DNA from: Myxococcales bacterium | GTDB lineage: Bacteria; Myxococcota_A; Polyangia; Haliangiales; Haliangiaceae | DNA length: 64,000 nucleotides | Assembly (NCBI GenBank): GCA_016707895.1 | Contig: JADJGV010000034.1 | Coordinates: 310,001-374,000 of the forward strand | Direction of reading: 5' to 3' | Shown here: piece after piece, positions 45,313 to 54,113 of the stretch | How the letters are laid out: the number at the start of each line of letters is the position of its first letter | Position numbering within the stretch: the stretch's first letter is position 1 | Notes under the pieces: model-generated | Told to the model about the DNA's origin: nothing | Seen by the model: only the letters and a program-made list of their open reading frames with translations | The model's database searches: none | Made by a program: the position numbers and the translations under genes

Positions 45313-46362
45313 GTGTATCGTCGGCGCGTGCGGACCTGGCGCCTGGTCGCCGCGCTCGTCGTCGTCAACGCCGCGCTCCTGATCGTCGGGGACGCGCTGG
45401 CGCCGGCGCCGGCGCGCCCGGCCCCCGGCGCCGCCCCGCCGCGCGCGCGGATTGGGCTGGTGTTCGACGTCGGCGGCAAGGACGACCGCTCGTTCAACGA
45501 CGTCGCGTGGCGCGGGCTGGTGCGGGCCCGCGATCAGCTGGGCGTCGCGATCACGACGATCGAGCCGTCCGACGGCGCCGATCGCGAGGCGGCGCTGCGC
45601 CAGCTCGCGGCCCAGGACCTCGACCTGGTGATCGGCGTCGGCTTCATCTTCTCGGCCGATCTCGAGCGGCTGGCCCGCGAGTTCCCGACGGTGGCGTTCG
45701 CCGGCATCGACTACGCGCCGACCGGCCCCGATCAACCCCCGCCCAACCTGGCCGGGCTGCGCTTCCGCGAGCACGAGGGCAGCTTCATCGTGGGCGCGAT
45801 CGCCGGGCTGTCGACCCGCACCCGCACGGTCGGCTTCGTCGGCGGCATGAAGATCCCGCTGATCCGCAAGTTCGAGGCCGGCTACGTCGCCGGGGTCAAG
45901 CACGTCTGCCCCGCCTGCAAGGTGTTCTCGGCCTACGCCGGCACCGAGCCCAAGGCGTTCGCCGATCCGGCGCTGGGCCAGGAGCTGGCGCTGGCGCAGT
46001 ACGAGGGCGGCGCCGACATCGTCTTCCACGCGGCGGGCAAGACCGGCGCCGGCGTGATCGCGGCGGCCCGGGCCAAGGGCAAGCGGGTGATCGGCGTCGA
46101 CTCCGATCAGTTCCACGAGGCGCCGTGCTGCGTGCTGACCAGCATGGTCAAGCAGGTCGACGTCGCGGTGTTCGACGCGGTCGCCGACGTGGTCGCGGGC
46201 CGGTTCCACGGCGGCATCCGCGAGCTGGGCCTGGCCGACGACGGCGTCGGCTTCGTCGCCAACGCCGACAACGCCCACCTGCTATCGGCCGACGTCGTGG
46301 CCCGGGCCCGGGCGCTGGCCGCCGACGTGATCGCCGGGCGCATCGAGGTGCCGTCGCAATGA
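45313..46362 (+). CDS. BMP family ABC transporter substrate-binding protein
   Basis: 349 residues from GTG at 45313 (GTG 45328 possible). The N-terminus MYRRRVRTWRLVAALVVVNAALLIVG is a signal-anchor without a lipobox Cys, unlike the usual lipoprotein form. The family features are IGLVFDVGGKDDRSFNDVAW, HEGSFIVGAIAGL, VGFVGGMKIPLIRKFEAGY and VLTSMVKQVDVAVFDAV. BMP proteins bind purine nucleosides and related compounds. The gene overlaps the ATPase gene (ATGA) and starts a four-gene importer operon. The extra Cys residues (VCPACK, APCC) are unusual. Confidence 0.92.
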   Translation: MYRRRVRTWRLVAALVVVNAALLIVGDALAPAPARPAPGAAPPRARIGLVFDVGGKDDRSFNDVAWRGLVRARDQLGVAITTIEPSDGADREAALRQLAAQDLDLVIGVGFIFSADLERLAREFPTVAFAGIDYAPTGPDQPPPNLAGLRFREHEGSFIVGAIAGLSTRTRTVGFVGGMKIPLIRKFEAGYVAGVKHVCPACKVFSAYAGTEPKAFADPALGQELALAQYEGGADIVFHAAGKTGAGVIAAARAKGKRVIGVDSDQFHEAPCCVLTSMVKQVDVAVFDAVADVVAGRFHGGIRELGLADDGVGFVANADNAHLLSADVVARARALAADVIAGRIEVPSQ

Positions 46363-47879
46363 CCGCGCCGGCGTTGCGGGTGCGCGCCAGCCGGCGCTTC
46401 GGCGACTGCGTGGCGCTGGCCGACGCGGCGCTCGAGGTCGCGGCCGGCACCGTGCACGCGCTGTGCGGCGAGAACGGCGCCGGCAAGTCGACGCTGATGC
46501 GGGTGGTCTACGGCCTCGAGCGCGCCGACGCCGGCGTGCTCGAGCTGGGCGAGCGGGTCGACCTGGCCCGCCACGACGTGGCCGGGGCCCAGGCCCGCGG
46601 CGTGGGCATGGTCCACCAGCACGGCATGCTGGTGCCGACGTTGACACTGGCCGACAACGCCGCGCTCGGTCACGAGCCGGTGCGCGGCGGGCGCTACGAT
46701 CGCGCCGCGGCGGCGCGGGCGCTGGTGGCGGCGGCGGCCAGGCTCGGGCAGCGGCTCGACCCCGACGCGCTGGCCGGCGAGCTCACCGTCGGCGAGCAGC
46801 AGCGCGCCGAGCTGGCGATGGTGGCGGCGCGCGCGACCCGGCTGCTGATCCTCGACGAGCCGACCGCGCTCTTGGCGCCGCGCGAGGTCGACGCGCTGTT
46901 CGCGATGGTGCGCGCGTTCGCCGCCGGCGGCGGCGCGGTGGTGCTCGTGACCCACAAGCTCGACGAGGTGCTGGCGGTCGCCGACGAGGTGACCGTGCTG
47001 CGCGGCGGCCGCACCGTGGCCAGCTGGTCGGCCGAGGTGACCGCGGCCGAGATCGCCCGCGCGATGATCGGCGGCGAGCCGCCGCCGCCGGCGACCCGGC
47101 CGCCGCCGCCGCGCCCCGACGCGGCGATCGGCCTGGCCATCGATGGGCTGGTGGTGCCGGGGCCGCGCGGCGGCGGCGTCGTCGACGTGACGCTGCGGGT
47201 CGCCGCGGGCGAGGTGGTCGGGGTCGCCGGCGTCGAGGGCAACGGCCAGCGCGAGCTGGCGCTGGCGATCGCCGGGCTGGCGCCGGTCGCCCGCGGCGCG
47301 GTGGCGGTCGGCGGCGTCGACGTCACCCGCGCCAAGGTCGCCGCCCGCCGCGCGCGCGGCCTGGCCCACGTGCCCGAGGATCGCCACCGGCACGGGCTGG
47401 TGCAGGGCGCGTCGGTCGCCGACAACGTCGCGCTCGGGCGGCTCGGCGAGGTCGGGCGCGGCGCGCTGATCGATCGCGCGGCGGTGGCGGCGCTGACGGC
47501 GCAGCTCATCGCCGCGCACGACGTGCGGCCCGCCGATCCCTCGGCGCGGGTCGACGCGCTGTCGGGCGGCAACCAGCAGAAGCTGGTGGTCGCGCGCGAG
47601 CTGGATCGGCCGGGGCTGCGCGCGGTGCTCGCGGTGCACCCGACCCGCGGCGTCGACCTGGCGGCGTCGGCGCGCATCCACGCGCGGCTGCGCGACGTCG
47701 CGGCGGCTGGCGCGGCGGTGCTGCTGATCGCCGCCGATCTCGACGAGCTCCTCGCGCTGTGCCACCGCGTCGTCGTGATGTACCGCGGGGCGCTGGTCGG
47801 CGAGCTGACGGGCGCGGCGCTGGCCGCCCCCGACGCGCGCGCGCGGCTGGGCGCGTGGATGGTGGGGGCGACGCCGTGA
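46359..47879 (+). CDS. ABC importer ATPase with two nucleotide-binding domains
   Basis: 506 residues. Domain 1 (about 4-245) is intact: Walker A GENGAGKST (37-45), signature LTVGEQQRAEL, Walker B LLILDEPTALL. Domain 2 (about 265-500) has the family's degenerate P-loop (GVEGNGQREL), signature LSGGNQQKLVVARE and a Walker B replaced by LAVHPTRGVD. This asymmetry is normal for nucleoside/sugar importers of the RbsA/NupO class. It powers the two permeases encoded next, with GTGA coupling to the first. Confidence 0.93.
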   Translation: MTAPALRVRASRRFGDCVALADAALEVAAGTVHALCGENGAGKSTLMRVVYGLERADAGVLELGERVDLARHDVAGAQARGVGMVHQHGMLVPTLTLADNAALGHEPVRGGRYDRAAAARALVAAAARLGQRLDPDALAGELTVGEQQRAELAMVAARATRLLILDEPTALLAPREVDALFAMVRAFAAGGGAVVLVTHKLDEVLAVADEVTVLRGGRTVASWSAEVTAAEIARAMIGGEPPPPATRPPPPRPDAAIGLAIDGLVVPGPRGGGVVDVTLRVAAGEVVGVAGVEGNGQRELALAIAGLAPVARGAVAVGGVDVTRAKVAARRARGLAHVPEDRHRHGLVQGASVADNVALGRLGEVGRGALIDRAAVAALTAQLIAAHDVRPADPSARVDALSGGNQQKLVVARELDRPGLRAVLAVHPTRGVDLAASARIHARLRDVAAAGAAVLLIAADLDELLALCHRVVVMYRGALVGELTGAALAAPDARARLGAWMVGATP

Positions 47880-48880
47880 CCGGGCGCGCGCGGACGATCC
47901 ACCTCGCCGTCGTGGCGTTGCTCGCGACGATGGCGGTCGGCAGCGTGCTGATGATCGTCGCCGGCGCGTCGCCGCTCCACGCCTGGGGCCAGCTCCTGCG
48001 GCAGACGCTGGGCGAGCGCCAGGGCTTCGGTCAGGTGCTGTTCCGCGCGACGCCGCTGGTGTTCACCGGCCTCGCGGTGGCGGTGCCGCTGCGCGCCGGG
48101 CTGTTCAACATCGGCGGCGAGGGCCAGCTCACCGCCGCCGCGCTGGCGTGCGCGGTGGTGGCCGCGGCGTTGCCGCCCGGGTTGCCGGCGCCGCTGGCCG
48201 TGCTGATCGCGACCGCGGTGGCGTTCCTGGCCGGCGCGGTGGTCGGCGCCGCGACCGGCGCGATGCGCATCTACCGCGGCGCGCACGAGGTGATCGTCGC
48301 GATCGGCCTGAACGCGATCATCGCCGGCGTCGCGCTTTGGCTCGGCAACCGCAGCCTGTTCGTCGGCGAGTCGACCCGCACCGCGACCATCCCGGCCGCG
48401 GCCCAGCTGCCCGAGCTGGGGCTGGCCGGCTCCAGCGCGTCGGTCAGCGCGCTCGGCGCGCTCGGCGTCGCGGCGCTGGTGGCGTGGCTGCTCGCGCGCA
48501 CCCGCGTCGGCTTCACCTGGCGCATGACCGGGCAGGGGCTCGACGCCGCGCGCGCCGCGGGCCTGCCGGTCGATCGCGCGCGGGTGTGGGCGATGACCGT
48601 CGCCGGCGGGCTGGCCGGGCTGGCCGGCGCGCACTTCGTGCTCGGCCACAAGCACGCCTACGAGGACGGCCTGGGCCGCGGCGTCGGTTTCCTCGGCATC
48701 GCGGTGGCGCTCTTGGCCCAGGGCCAGGCGATGGCGATCATCGGCGCGGCGCTGGTGTTCGGCGTGCTCGGCCAGGGCGGCCTGGCGATCTCCAGCGACG
48801 TGCCCAAGGAGATGGTCGACGTGCTGCAAGCGGTGGTGGTGCTGGTGGCGGCGGCGTCCTTGGGCCGGAGGAAGCGGTGA
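47876..48880 (+). CDS. ABC nucleoside importer permease 1 (NupP-like)
   Basis: 334 residues from the GTG that overlaps the ATPase stop (GTGA). Eight to ten hydrophobic helices. Family sequence includes LVFTGLAVAVPLRAGLFNIGGEGQ, the RbsC/BMP-type permease signature, and YRGAHEVIVAIGLNAIIAG, which likely couples to the ATPase. Hydrophobic segments occur at about 10-30, 50-75, 85-110, 140-165 and beyond. Confidence 0.93.
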   Translation: MTGRARTIHLAVVALLATMAVGSVLMIVAGASPLHAWGQLLRQTLGERQGFGQVLFRATPLVFTGLAVAVPLRAGLFNIGGEGQLTAAALACAVVAAALPPGLPAPLAVLIATAVAFLAGAVVGAATGAMRIYRGAHEVIVAIGLNAIIAGVALWLGNRSLFVGESTRTATIPAAAQLPELGLAGSSASVSALGALGVAALVAWLLARTRVGFTWRMTGQGLDAARAAGLPVDRARVWAMTVAGGLAGLAGAHFVLGHKHAYEDGLGRGVGFLGIAVALLAQGQAMAIIGAALVFGVLGQGGLAISSDVPKEMVDVLQAVVVLVAAASLGRRKR

Positions 48881-49755
48881 GCGGGTTCGTCGCGTCGCTG
48901 ATCACGCTGGGCTTCCTCGCCCAGGTGCTGCGCATCGCCATCCCGTACGTGCTGGCGGCGCTGGGCGGCACGCTCAGCGAGCGCGCCGGCGTCATCGACC
49001 TGGCGCTCGAGGCCAAGCTCTTGATGGGCGCGTTCGCCGCGGCGGTGCTCGGCTACGAGACCGGCTCGATCGCGATCGGCATCGCCGGCGCCGCCGCGGC
49101 CGGCGTCGCGGTGGCCGCGATCCAGGCCTTCTGGAGCGTGCGGCTCGGCGCCGATCAGGTGGTCACCGGGATCGCGCTCAACCTGGGCGCGTTCGGCTTC
49201 ACCCGCTACCTCCTCGGCGTGCGCTACGGCCAGGGCGCCAACTCGCCGCGCTTCGACGGCGTCGGCACCGGCGTGCTGACCAACCCGATCAGCTGGATCG
49301 CCGCCGCGCTGGTGGCGCTGGTGGTCGTCGGGCTGGGGCAGACCCGGCTGGGCCTGCGGGTGCGCGCGGTCGGCGAGCGCCCCGACGCGGTGGCCGCCGC
49401 CGGCGTGTCGGTCGCGCGGGTGCGCTGGCTGGCGGTGCTGATCGGCGGCGCGCTCGCCGGCGTCGGCGGCGCGCAGCTGTCGTTGCCGGTCGACGGCTTC
49501 GTCGCCGAGGCCTCGGGCGGCCGCGGCTACGTCGCGCTGGCCGCGGTGATCATGAGCGGCTGGCGCCCGGGCCGCGCCGCGCTGTGGTGCCTGGCGTTCG
49601 GCCTCGCCGACGCCGTGCAGTACCGGATGCAGACCCACGGCGTCGGCCTGCCCGCCGAGCTCACGCGGCTCCTGCCCTACGTGCTGGCGCTGGTGTTGCT
49701 CGCGGCCTGGCCGCGCCGCGTCGCCCCGCCGCGCGCGCTGGGGCAGCCCGACTAG
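48877..49755 (+). CDS. ABC nucleoside importer permease 2 (NupQ-like)
   Basis: 292 residues; GTG overlaps the previous stop (GTGA). The signature IPYVLAALGGTLSERAGVIDLALEAKLLMG and GADQVVTGIALNLGAFGFTRYL are typical of the second permease in BMP operons; the usual NxGxEG-type loop reads DLALEA here. The gene completes a transporter of four co-translated subunits. A perfect 18-base palindrome overlaps its stop codon. Confidence 0.93.
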   Translation: MSGFVASLITLGFLAQVLRIAIPYVLAALGGTLSERAGVIDLALEAKLLMGAFAAAVLGYETGSIAIGIAGAAAAGVAVAAIQAFWSVRLGADQVVTGIALNLGAFGFTRYLLGVRYGQGANSPRFDGVGTGVLTNPISWIAAALVALVVVGLGQTRLGLRVRAVGERPDAVAAAGVSVARVRWLAVLIGGALAGVGGAQLSLPVDGFVAEASGGRGYVALAAVIMSGWRPGRAALWCLAFGLADAVQYRMQTHGVGLPAELTRLLPYVLALVLLAAWPRRVAPPRALGQPD

Positions 49756-49771
49756 CCGCGCGCGCGCGGCT
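49754..49771 (+). terminator. GC palindrome between convergent genes
   Basis: An 18-base perfect palindrome of AGCC and CG repeats follows the stop of the permease operon and precedes the end of the convergent EGF/Kelch-like gene. There is no T-run, and a self-pairing loop would shorten the stem, so a terminator role is only possible. Confidence 0.35.
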
Positions 49772-49778
49772 GCGCTGC

Positions 49779-50936
49779 TCAGTCGATGTTGGCGAGCTTG
49801 TAGACGCGGAGCACGCCCATCCCGTCGCGCGCGAACGCGAACGTCCCGGCGGTGGTGGTCGCCACGCCGCGGGTGTCCGGCGGCAGGTCGAGCGTGTGAT
49901 CCCACATCGCCGTCCCCGGGTTGAAGAAGACGATCTTGCCGGAGCGCTCGGCGACCCAGACCCGCGCGCCGAACCCGCCCATGCCGATCGGTGAGCTCAC
50001 CGAGACCGGCGCGGCGGGCTGGATGGCCCAGGTGGCGCTGCCGATCGGTCGCGACAGGATCCGGTCGGCGCCGCCCTGCTGCTGGCCGCCCGCGAGGTAG
50101 ATCGTGCCGCTGCCGGCGGGCAGGTACGCGACCGCCTCGGTCAGCGCGAACGGCAGCGCCGGGCCGAACGCGAACGCCGCGGTCTGCACGGAGAAGGTGA
50201 CCTGCTCGTCGGTCGGGCCGCGGCCGCCGAACGCCTGGATCTGGCGCGCCATCGGGTTGTAGACGCTGGCGGCCTCGGCGCGCCGGTAGTCGGCGCCGGT
50301 GGTGTAGCCGGGGATCACCGACCAGCTGTCGGTGCCCGGGTTGTACTTGGTCGCGTAGTTGCCGAACATGTAGAGGTTGGTGCCGTCGCTGGCCAGCGTC
50401 TGGGTGGCGCCGCACGCGCAGAAGTCGTCGTCGGTCGCCGGCGGCAGCGCCAGCGGGCCGGACACCTGCCGGGTGGTGGTGTTGTAGGAGCGGAAGGCCT
50501 TGGCGCTCGGCGTGTTGGTCTCGACCCCGATGTAGACGAGGTCGTTGTGGGCGACCATCACGCTGCCGAACTGGCTTGGGTCGATGTCGAACGGCAGCGT
50601 GGCCTCGAGCGTCCACACCGGCCGGCAGGCGAAGCCGTCCCCGAGAAAACCAGGGTCGCACGCGCAGGTGCGCGCGCCGTCGGTGTTGGTGCAGGTCGCG
50701 TCGGCCGCACAGCCGCCGTTGGCGGTCGCGCACTCGTCGATGTCGACGCAGGCGCCGCCGTTCATCGCGTAGCCGGTATCGCACACGCAGGTGGTGCCCT
50801 GGCAGGTCGCGTGCGCGCCGCACGCGGGCGCACAGGTCGGGGGCGCGTCGATCGAGGACGCGTCGGGCGGGCTGGTGCTCACCGAGCCGCACGCGGTCGC
50901 GGCGAAGAGGACGGAGGTCGCGAGGAGGAGGCGCAT
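49779..50936 (-). CDS. Lipoprotein with EGF-like domains and a Kelch-like beta-propeller
   Basis: 385 residues. Signal MRLLLATSVLFAATACGSVS with lipobox TAC. Cys-rich N-terminal EGF-like modules (CAPACGAHATCQGTTCVCDTGY, then the calcium-binding form DIDECATANGGCAADATC) cover about 34-106. The rest has propeller-like repeats (VMVAHNDLVYIGVETN, NLYMFGNYATKYNPGTDSW, IYLAGGQQQGG), as in Kelch/galactose-oxidase-type folds. Probably a surface adhesion or matrix-binding protein. Confidence 0.82.
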   Translation of the reverse strand: MRLLLATSVLFAATACGSVSTSPPDASSIDAPPTCAPACGAHATCQGTTCVCDTGYAMNGGACVDIDECATANGGCAADATCTNTDGARTCACDPGFLGDGFACRPVWTLEATLPFDIDPSQFGSVMVAHNDLVYIGVETNTPSAKAFRSYNTTTRQVSGPLALPPATDDDFCACGATQTLASDGTNLYMFGNYATKYNPGTDSWSVIPGYTTGADYRRAEAASVYNPMARQIQAFGGRGPTDEQVTFSVQTAAFAFGPALPFALTEAVAYLPAGSGTIYLAGGQQQGGADRILSRPIGSATWAIQPAAPVSVSSPIGMGGFGARVWVAERSGKIVFFNPGTAMWDHTLDLPPDTRGVATTTAGTFAFARDGMGVLRVYKLANID

Positions 50937-50974
50937 GGGCCGATGGTAGCAGACCGCCGGTGCGCGCCTCGGCG

Positions 50975-53900
50975 TCATCCGCCCGTGATGTCGAGCGCCG
51001 GCCGGGGCGGCAGGTTCCCCGCCGTCGGCCCCGGGCGCCGCACCAGCACGTAGATCGCCGGGATGAACACCAGGTTGACCACCGTCGACACCAGCATGCC
51101 GCCGAACACCGTCGTGCCGAGCGAGTTGCGGGCGGCGGCGCCAGCGCCGTGGGCCAGCATCAGCGGCACGACGCCGAGCAGGAACGCCACCGACGTCATC
51201 AGGATCGGCCGCAGGCGGATGCTGGCGGCGGCGATCACCGCGTCCTTGGGCGCGCGGCCGGCGCGGCGCAGCTGCTCGGCGAACTCGACGATCAGGATCG
51301 CGTTCTTGCTGGCCAGGCCCACCAGCATGACCAGCCCGACCTGGCAGAACACGTCGTTGACCAGGCCGCGCAGCACCTGCAGGCCGAGGCCGCCGAGGAT
51401 CGCCAGCGGCACCGCCAGGATGATCACCAGCGGCAAGACGAAGCTCTCGTACTGCGCGGCCAGCACCAGGAACACGAACACCAGGCCGAGCGCGAAGATC
51501 ACCAGCGTCTCCTTGCCGGCCTGCTTCTGCTCGAGGCTGATGCCGGTCCACTCGGTGGCCATGCCCTCGGGCAGCGTGCGCGCCGCCAGCTCCTCCATCG
51601 CCGCGATGGCCTGGCCCGACGACACCCCCGGCGCGCCGCCGCCGTTGATCTCGGCGGCGCGGAACAGGTTGTAGTGGCGGATGATCTGCGCCGAGGTGGT
51701 GGGCCGGGCCTTGGCGACCGCGTCGATCGGGATCATCTCGCCGGCGTCGGTGCGCACCATGTAGTTGCCGATGTCGCCCGGGTCGTCGCGGAACGGCGCG
51801 TCGGCCTGCAGGTACACGCGGTAGGTGCGGTTGGCGTAGTTGAAGTCGTTGACGTACTGGCTGCCCATGAACAGCTGCAGCGAGCCGTAGAGCTGATCGA
51901 CCTGCACCCCGAGCGCCTTGGCCTTCTCGCGATCGACCTCGACCGTGACGATCGGCGTGTTGGCCGAGAACGAGGTGAAGATGCCGCGCAGCCGCGGGTC
52001 CTGGTTGGCCGCCGCCACCAGCGCGGCGGTGGCGCTGGCCAGCTCGTCGAGCGGCCGGCCGACGCCGGTGTCCTCGACGACGAACTGGAAGCCGCCGACC
52101 GTGCCGACGCCGCGGATCGTCGGTGGCTGGAACGGCGTGACCTTGGCCTTGGCGATCTTGGACAGCGGCCCGCGCAGCCGCTCGACCAGCCCGGCGACGG
52201 TCTGCGCCTTGCGGGTGCGCTGCTCCCACGGGATCAGCGGCACGAAGATCTGCGCCAGGTTCGAGCCGGTGCCGCTGAGCGAGAAGCCCGACACCATGAA
52301 CCGCGCCTTCACCTCGGGGATGGTGTCGAGGATCTTCGACACCTCGCGCACGACCGCCTGGTTGTCGGCGAACGACATGCCGTCGGGGCCCTGCACCGAG
52401 ATGATCAGGTAGCCCTGGTCCTCGTCGGGGATGAACCCGGTGGGCGTGGTGCGGAACAGGTGGACGGTGAACGCCAGGCAGCCGACGAACACCAGCATGA
52501 CCAGGAGCGGCACCCGCAAGAGCCCGCGCATCGTCGCGGCGTAGGCCCGGCGGCCCAGCTCGAGCGCGCCGTCGACCAGCCGGAACGGCAGCCACTTCTT
52601 GCCGTGCTGCGGCTTGAGCAAGAGCGCCGACAAGGCCGGCGTCAACGTCAGCGCGACGAACGTCGAGATCGCCACCGACGCGGCGATCGTCAGCGCGAAC
52701 TGTCGGTAGATCGCGCCGGTGGTGCCGGGGAAGAACGCGATCGGCACGAACACCGCGATCAGCACGATCGAGATCGCGACCACCGCGCCGGCCACCTCGT
52801 GCATCGCGGCGCGCGCGGCCTCGCGCGGCGACAGCCCGCGCTCGTGCATCAGTCGCTCGATGTTCTCGATCACGACGATCGCGTCGTCGACGACCAGGCC
52901 GGTGGCCAGCGTCAGCCCGAACAAGGTCAGCGTGTTGATCGAGAAGCCGAACAGCTGGACGAACGCGAACGTGCCGACCAGCGACACCGGCAAGGTCAGC
53001 GCGGTGATCAGCACGCTGCGCCAGCCGTGCAGGAACAGGAAGATGACCAGGATGACCAGCGCGATGGCCTCGATCAGGGTCGTGATGACCTCGTCGACCG
53101 AGGCCCGCACCGCCAGCGTGGTGTCGGTGCCCGACGCGTAGGTCAGCCCCGGCGGGAACGTCGGCTCGAGCCGCTTGAGCTCGGCGACCACCGCGTCGCG
53201 CACGTCGAGCGCGTTGGCGGTGGGCAGCTGGAAGATGCCGAGGCCGACGCCGGGGTGGCCGTTGAACAAGAGCGCCTGGCCGTAGTTCTCGGCGCCCAGC
53301 TCGACCCGGCCGACGTCGCCCAGCCGCACCAGCTCGCCGGCGTCGCCGCGCTGGATCACGATGGCGGCGAACTCGCCGGGCTCGACCAGGCGGCCCTGGG
53401 CGCGCACCGCCAGCTGGTACGGCTGGTCGGGCGCCGACGGCGGCTGGCCGAGCTGGCCGGCGGCGATCTGGATGTTCTGCTCCTGCAGCGCGCGCAGCAC
53501 GTCCTGCGCGGTCAGCTTGCGCCGGGCCAGCCGGGTGGGATCGAGCCACACCCGCATCGCGAACTTGCGCTCGCCGAAGATGCGCACCTCGCCGACCCCC
53601 GGGATGCGCTTGATCGCGTCCTTCAGGTAGACGTCGGCGAAGTTCGACAGGAACGCCGGGTCGTAGCGATCGTCGGCGGTGAAGAAGCCGAAGCTGCACA
53701 AGAGCTGGTTCGACGCCTTGTTGACGACGATGCCGGCCTGGTTGACCTGGGCCGGCAGCCGGGCAGCGGCGCGCGCGACCCGGTTCTGCACGTCGACCGC
53801 CGCGACCTCGAGATCGCGGGTCGGGTGGAAGGTGACCGTCACCGTGCTCACGCCGTCGTTGGTGCTGGTCGACGAGATGTACTTCATGCCCTCGACGCCG

Positions 53901-54109
53901 TTGAGCTCCTGCTCGATCGGGATCGTGACCGCGGTCTCGACGACGTCGGAGCTGGCGCCGACGTAGGTGGCGGTGACCGTGACCTGGGGCGGCGCGAGGT
54001 CGGGGTACTGCGCGATCGGCAGGCGTGGCACCGCCATCGCGCCGGCCAGCGTAATGATGATCGCGCACACCGACGCGAACACCGGGCGGCGGAGGAAGAA
54101 GTCGATCAT
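50975..54109 (-). CDS. RND multidrug efflux pump, HAE1 (AcrB/MexB-like)
   Basis: 1044 residues, the standard length for AcrB-like pumps, with twelve expected transmembrane segments. N-terminal MIDFFLRRPVFASVCAIII and PIAQYPDLAPPQVTVTATYVGAS are canonical. The proton-relay pair is in TM4 at VVDDAIVVIENIERLMHER (Asp-Asp). GFIPDEDQGYLI and FCQVGLVMLVGLASKNAILIVEFA are hallmarks. It exports hydrophobic and amphipathic compounds across the envelope with the adaptor and outer membrane genes upstream on the same strand. Start is 5 bases after the adaptor gene stop. Confidence 0.95.
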   Translation of the reverse strand: MIDFFLRRPVFASVCAIIITLAGAMAVPRLPIAQYPDLAPPQVTVTATYVGASSDVVETAVTIPIEQELNGVEGMKYISSTSTNDGVSTVTVTFHPTRDLEVAAVDVQNRVARAAARLPAQVNQAGIVVNKASNQLLCSFGFFTADDRYDPAFLSNFADVYLKDAIKRIPGVGEVRIFGERKFAMRVWLDPTRLARRKLTAQDVLRALQEQNIQIAAGQLGQPPSAPDQPYQLAVRAQGRLVEPGEFAAIVIQRGDAGELVRLGDVGRVELGAENYGQALLFNGHPGVGLGIFQLPTANALDVRDAVVAELKRLEPTFPPGLTYASGTDTTLAVRASVDEVITTLIEAIALVILVIFLFLHGWRSVLITALTLPVSLVGTFAFVQLFGFSINTLTLFGLTLATGLVVDDAIVVIENIERLMHERGLSPREAARAAMHEVAGAVVAISIVLIAVFVPIAFFPGTTGAIYRQFALTIAASVAISTFVALTLTPALSALLLKPQHGKKWLPFRLVDGALELGRRAYAATMRGLLRVPLLVMLVFVGCLAFTVHLFRTTPTGFIPDEDQGYLIISVQGPDGMSFADNQAVVREVSKILDTIPEVKARFMVSGFSLSGTGSNLAQIFVPLIPWEQRTRKAQTVAGLVERLRGPLSKIAKAKVTPFQPPTIRGVGTVGGFQFVVEDTGVGRPLDELASATAALVAAANQDPRLRGIFTSFSANTPIVTVEVDREKAKALGVQVDQLYGSLQLFMGSQYVNDFNYANRTYRVYLQADAPFRDDPGDIGNYMVRTDAGEMIPIDAVAKARPTTSAQIIRHYNLFRAAEINGGGAPGVSSGQAIAAMEELAARTLPEGMATEWTGISLEQKQAGKETLVIFALGLVFVFLVLAAQYESFVLPLVIILAVPLAILGGLGLQVLRGLVNDVFCQVGLVMLVGLASKNAILIVEFAEQLRRAGRAPKDAVIAAASIRLRPILMTSVAFLLGVVPLMLAHGAGAAARNSLGTTVFGGMLVSTVVNLVFIPAIYVLVRRPGPTAGNLPPRPALDITGG

Positions 54110-54113
54110 CGGA

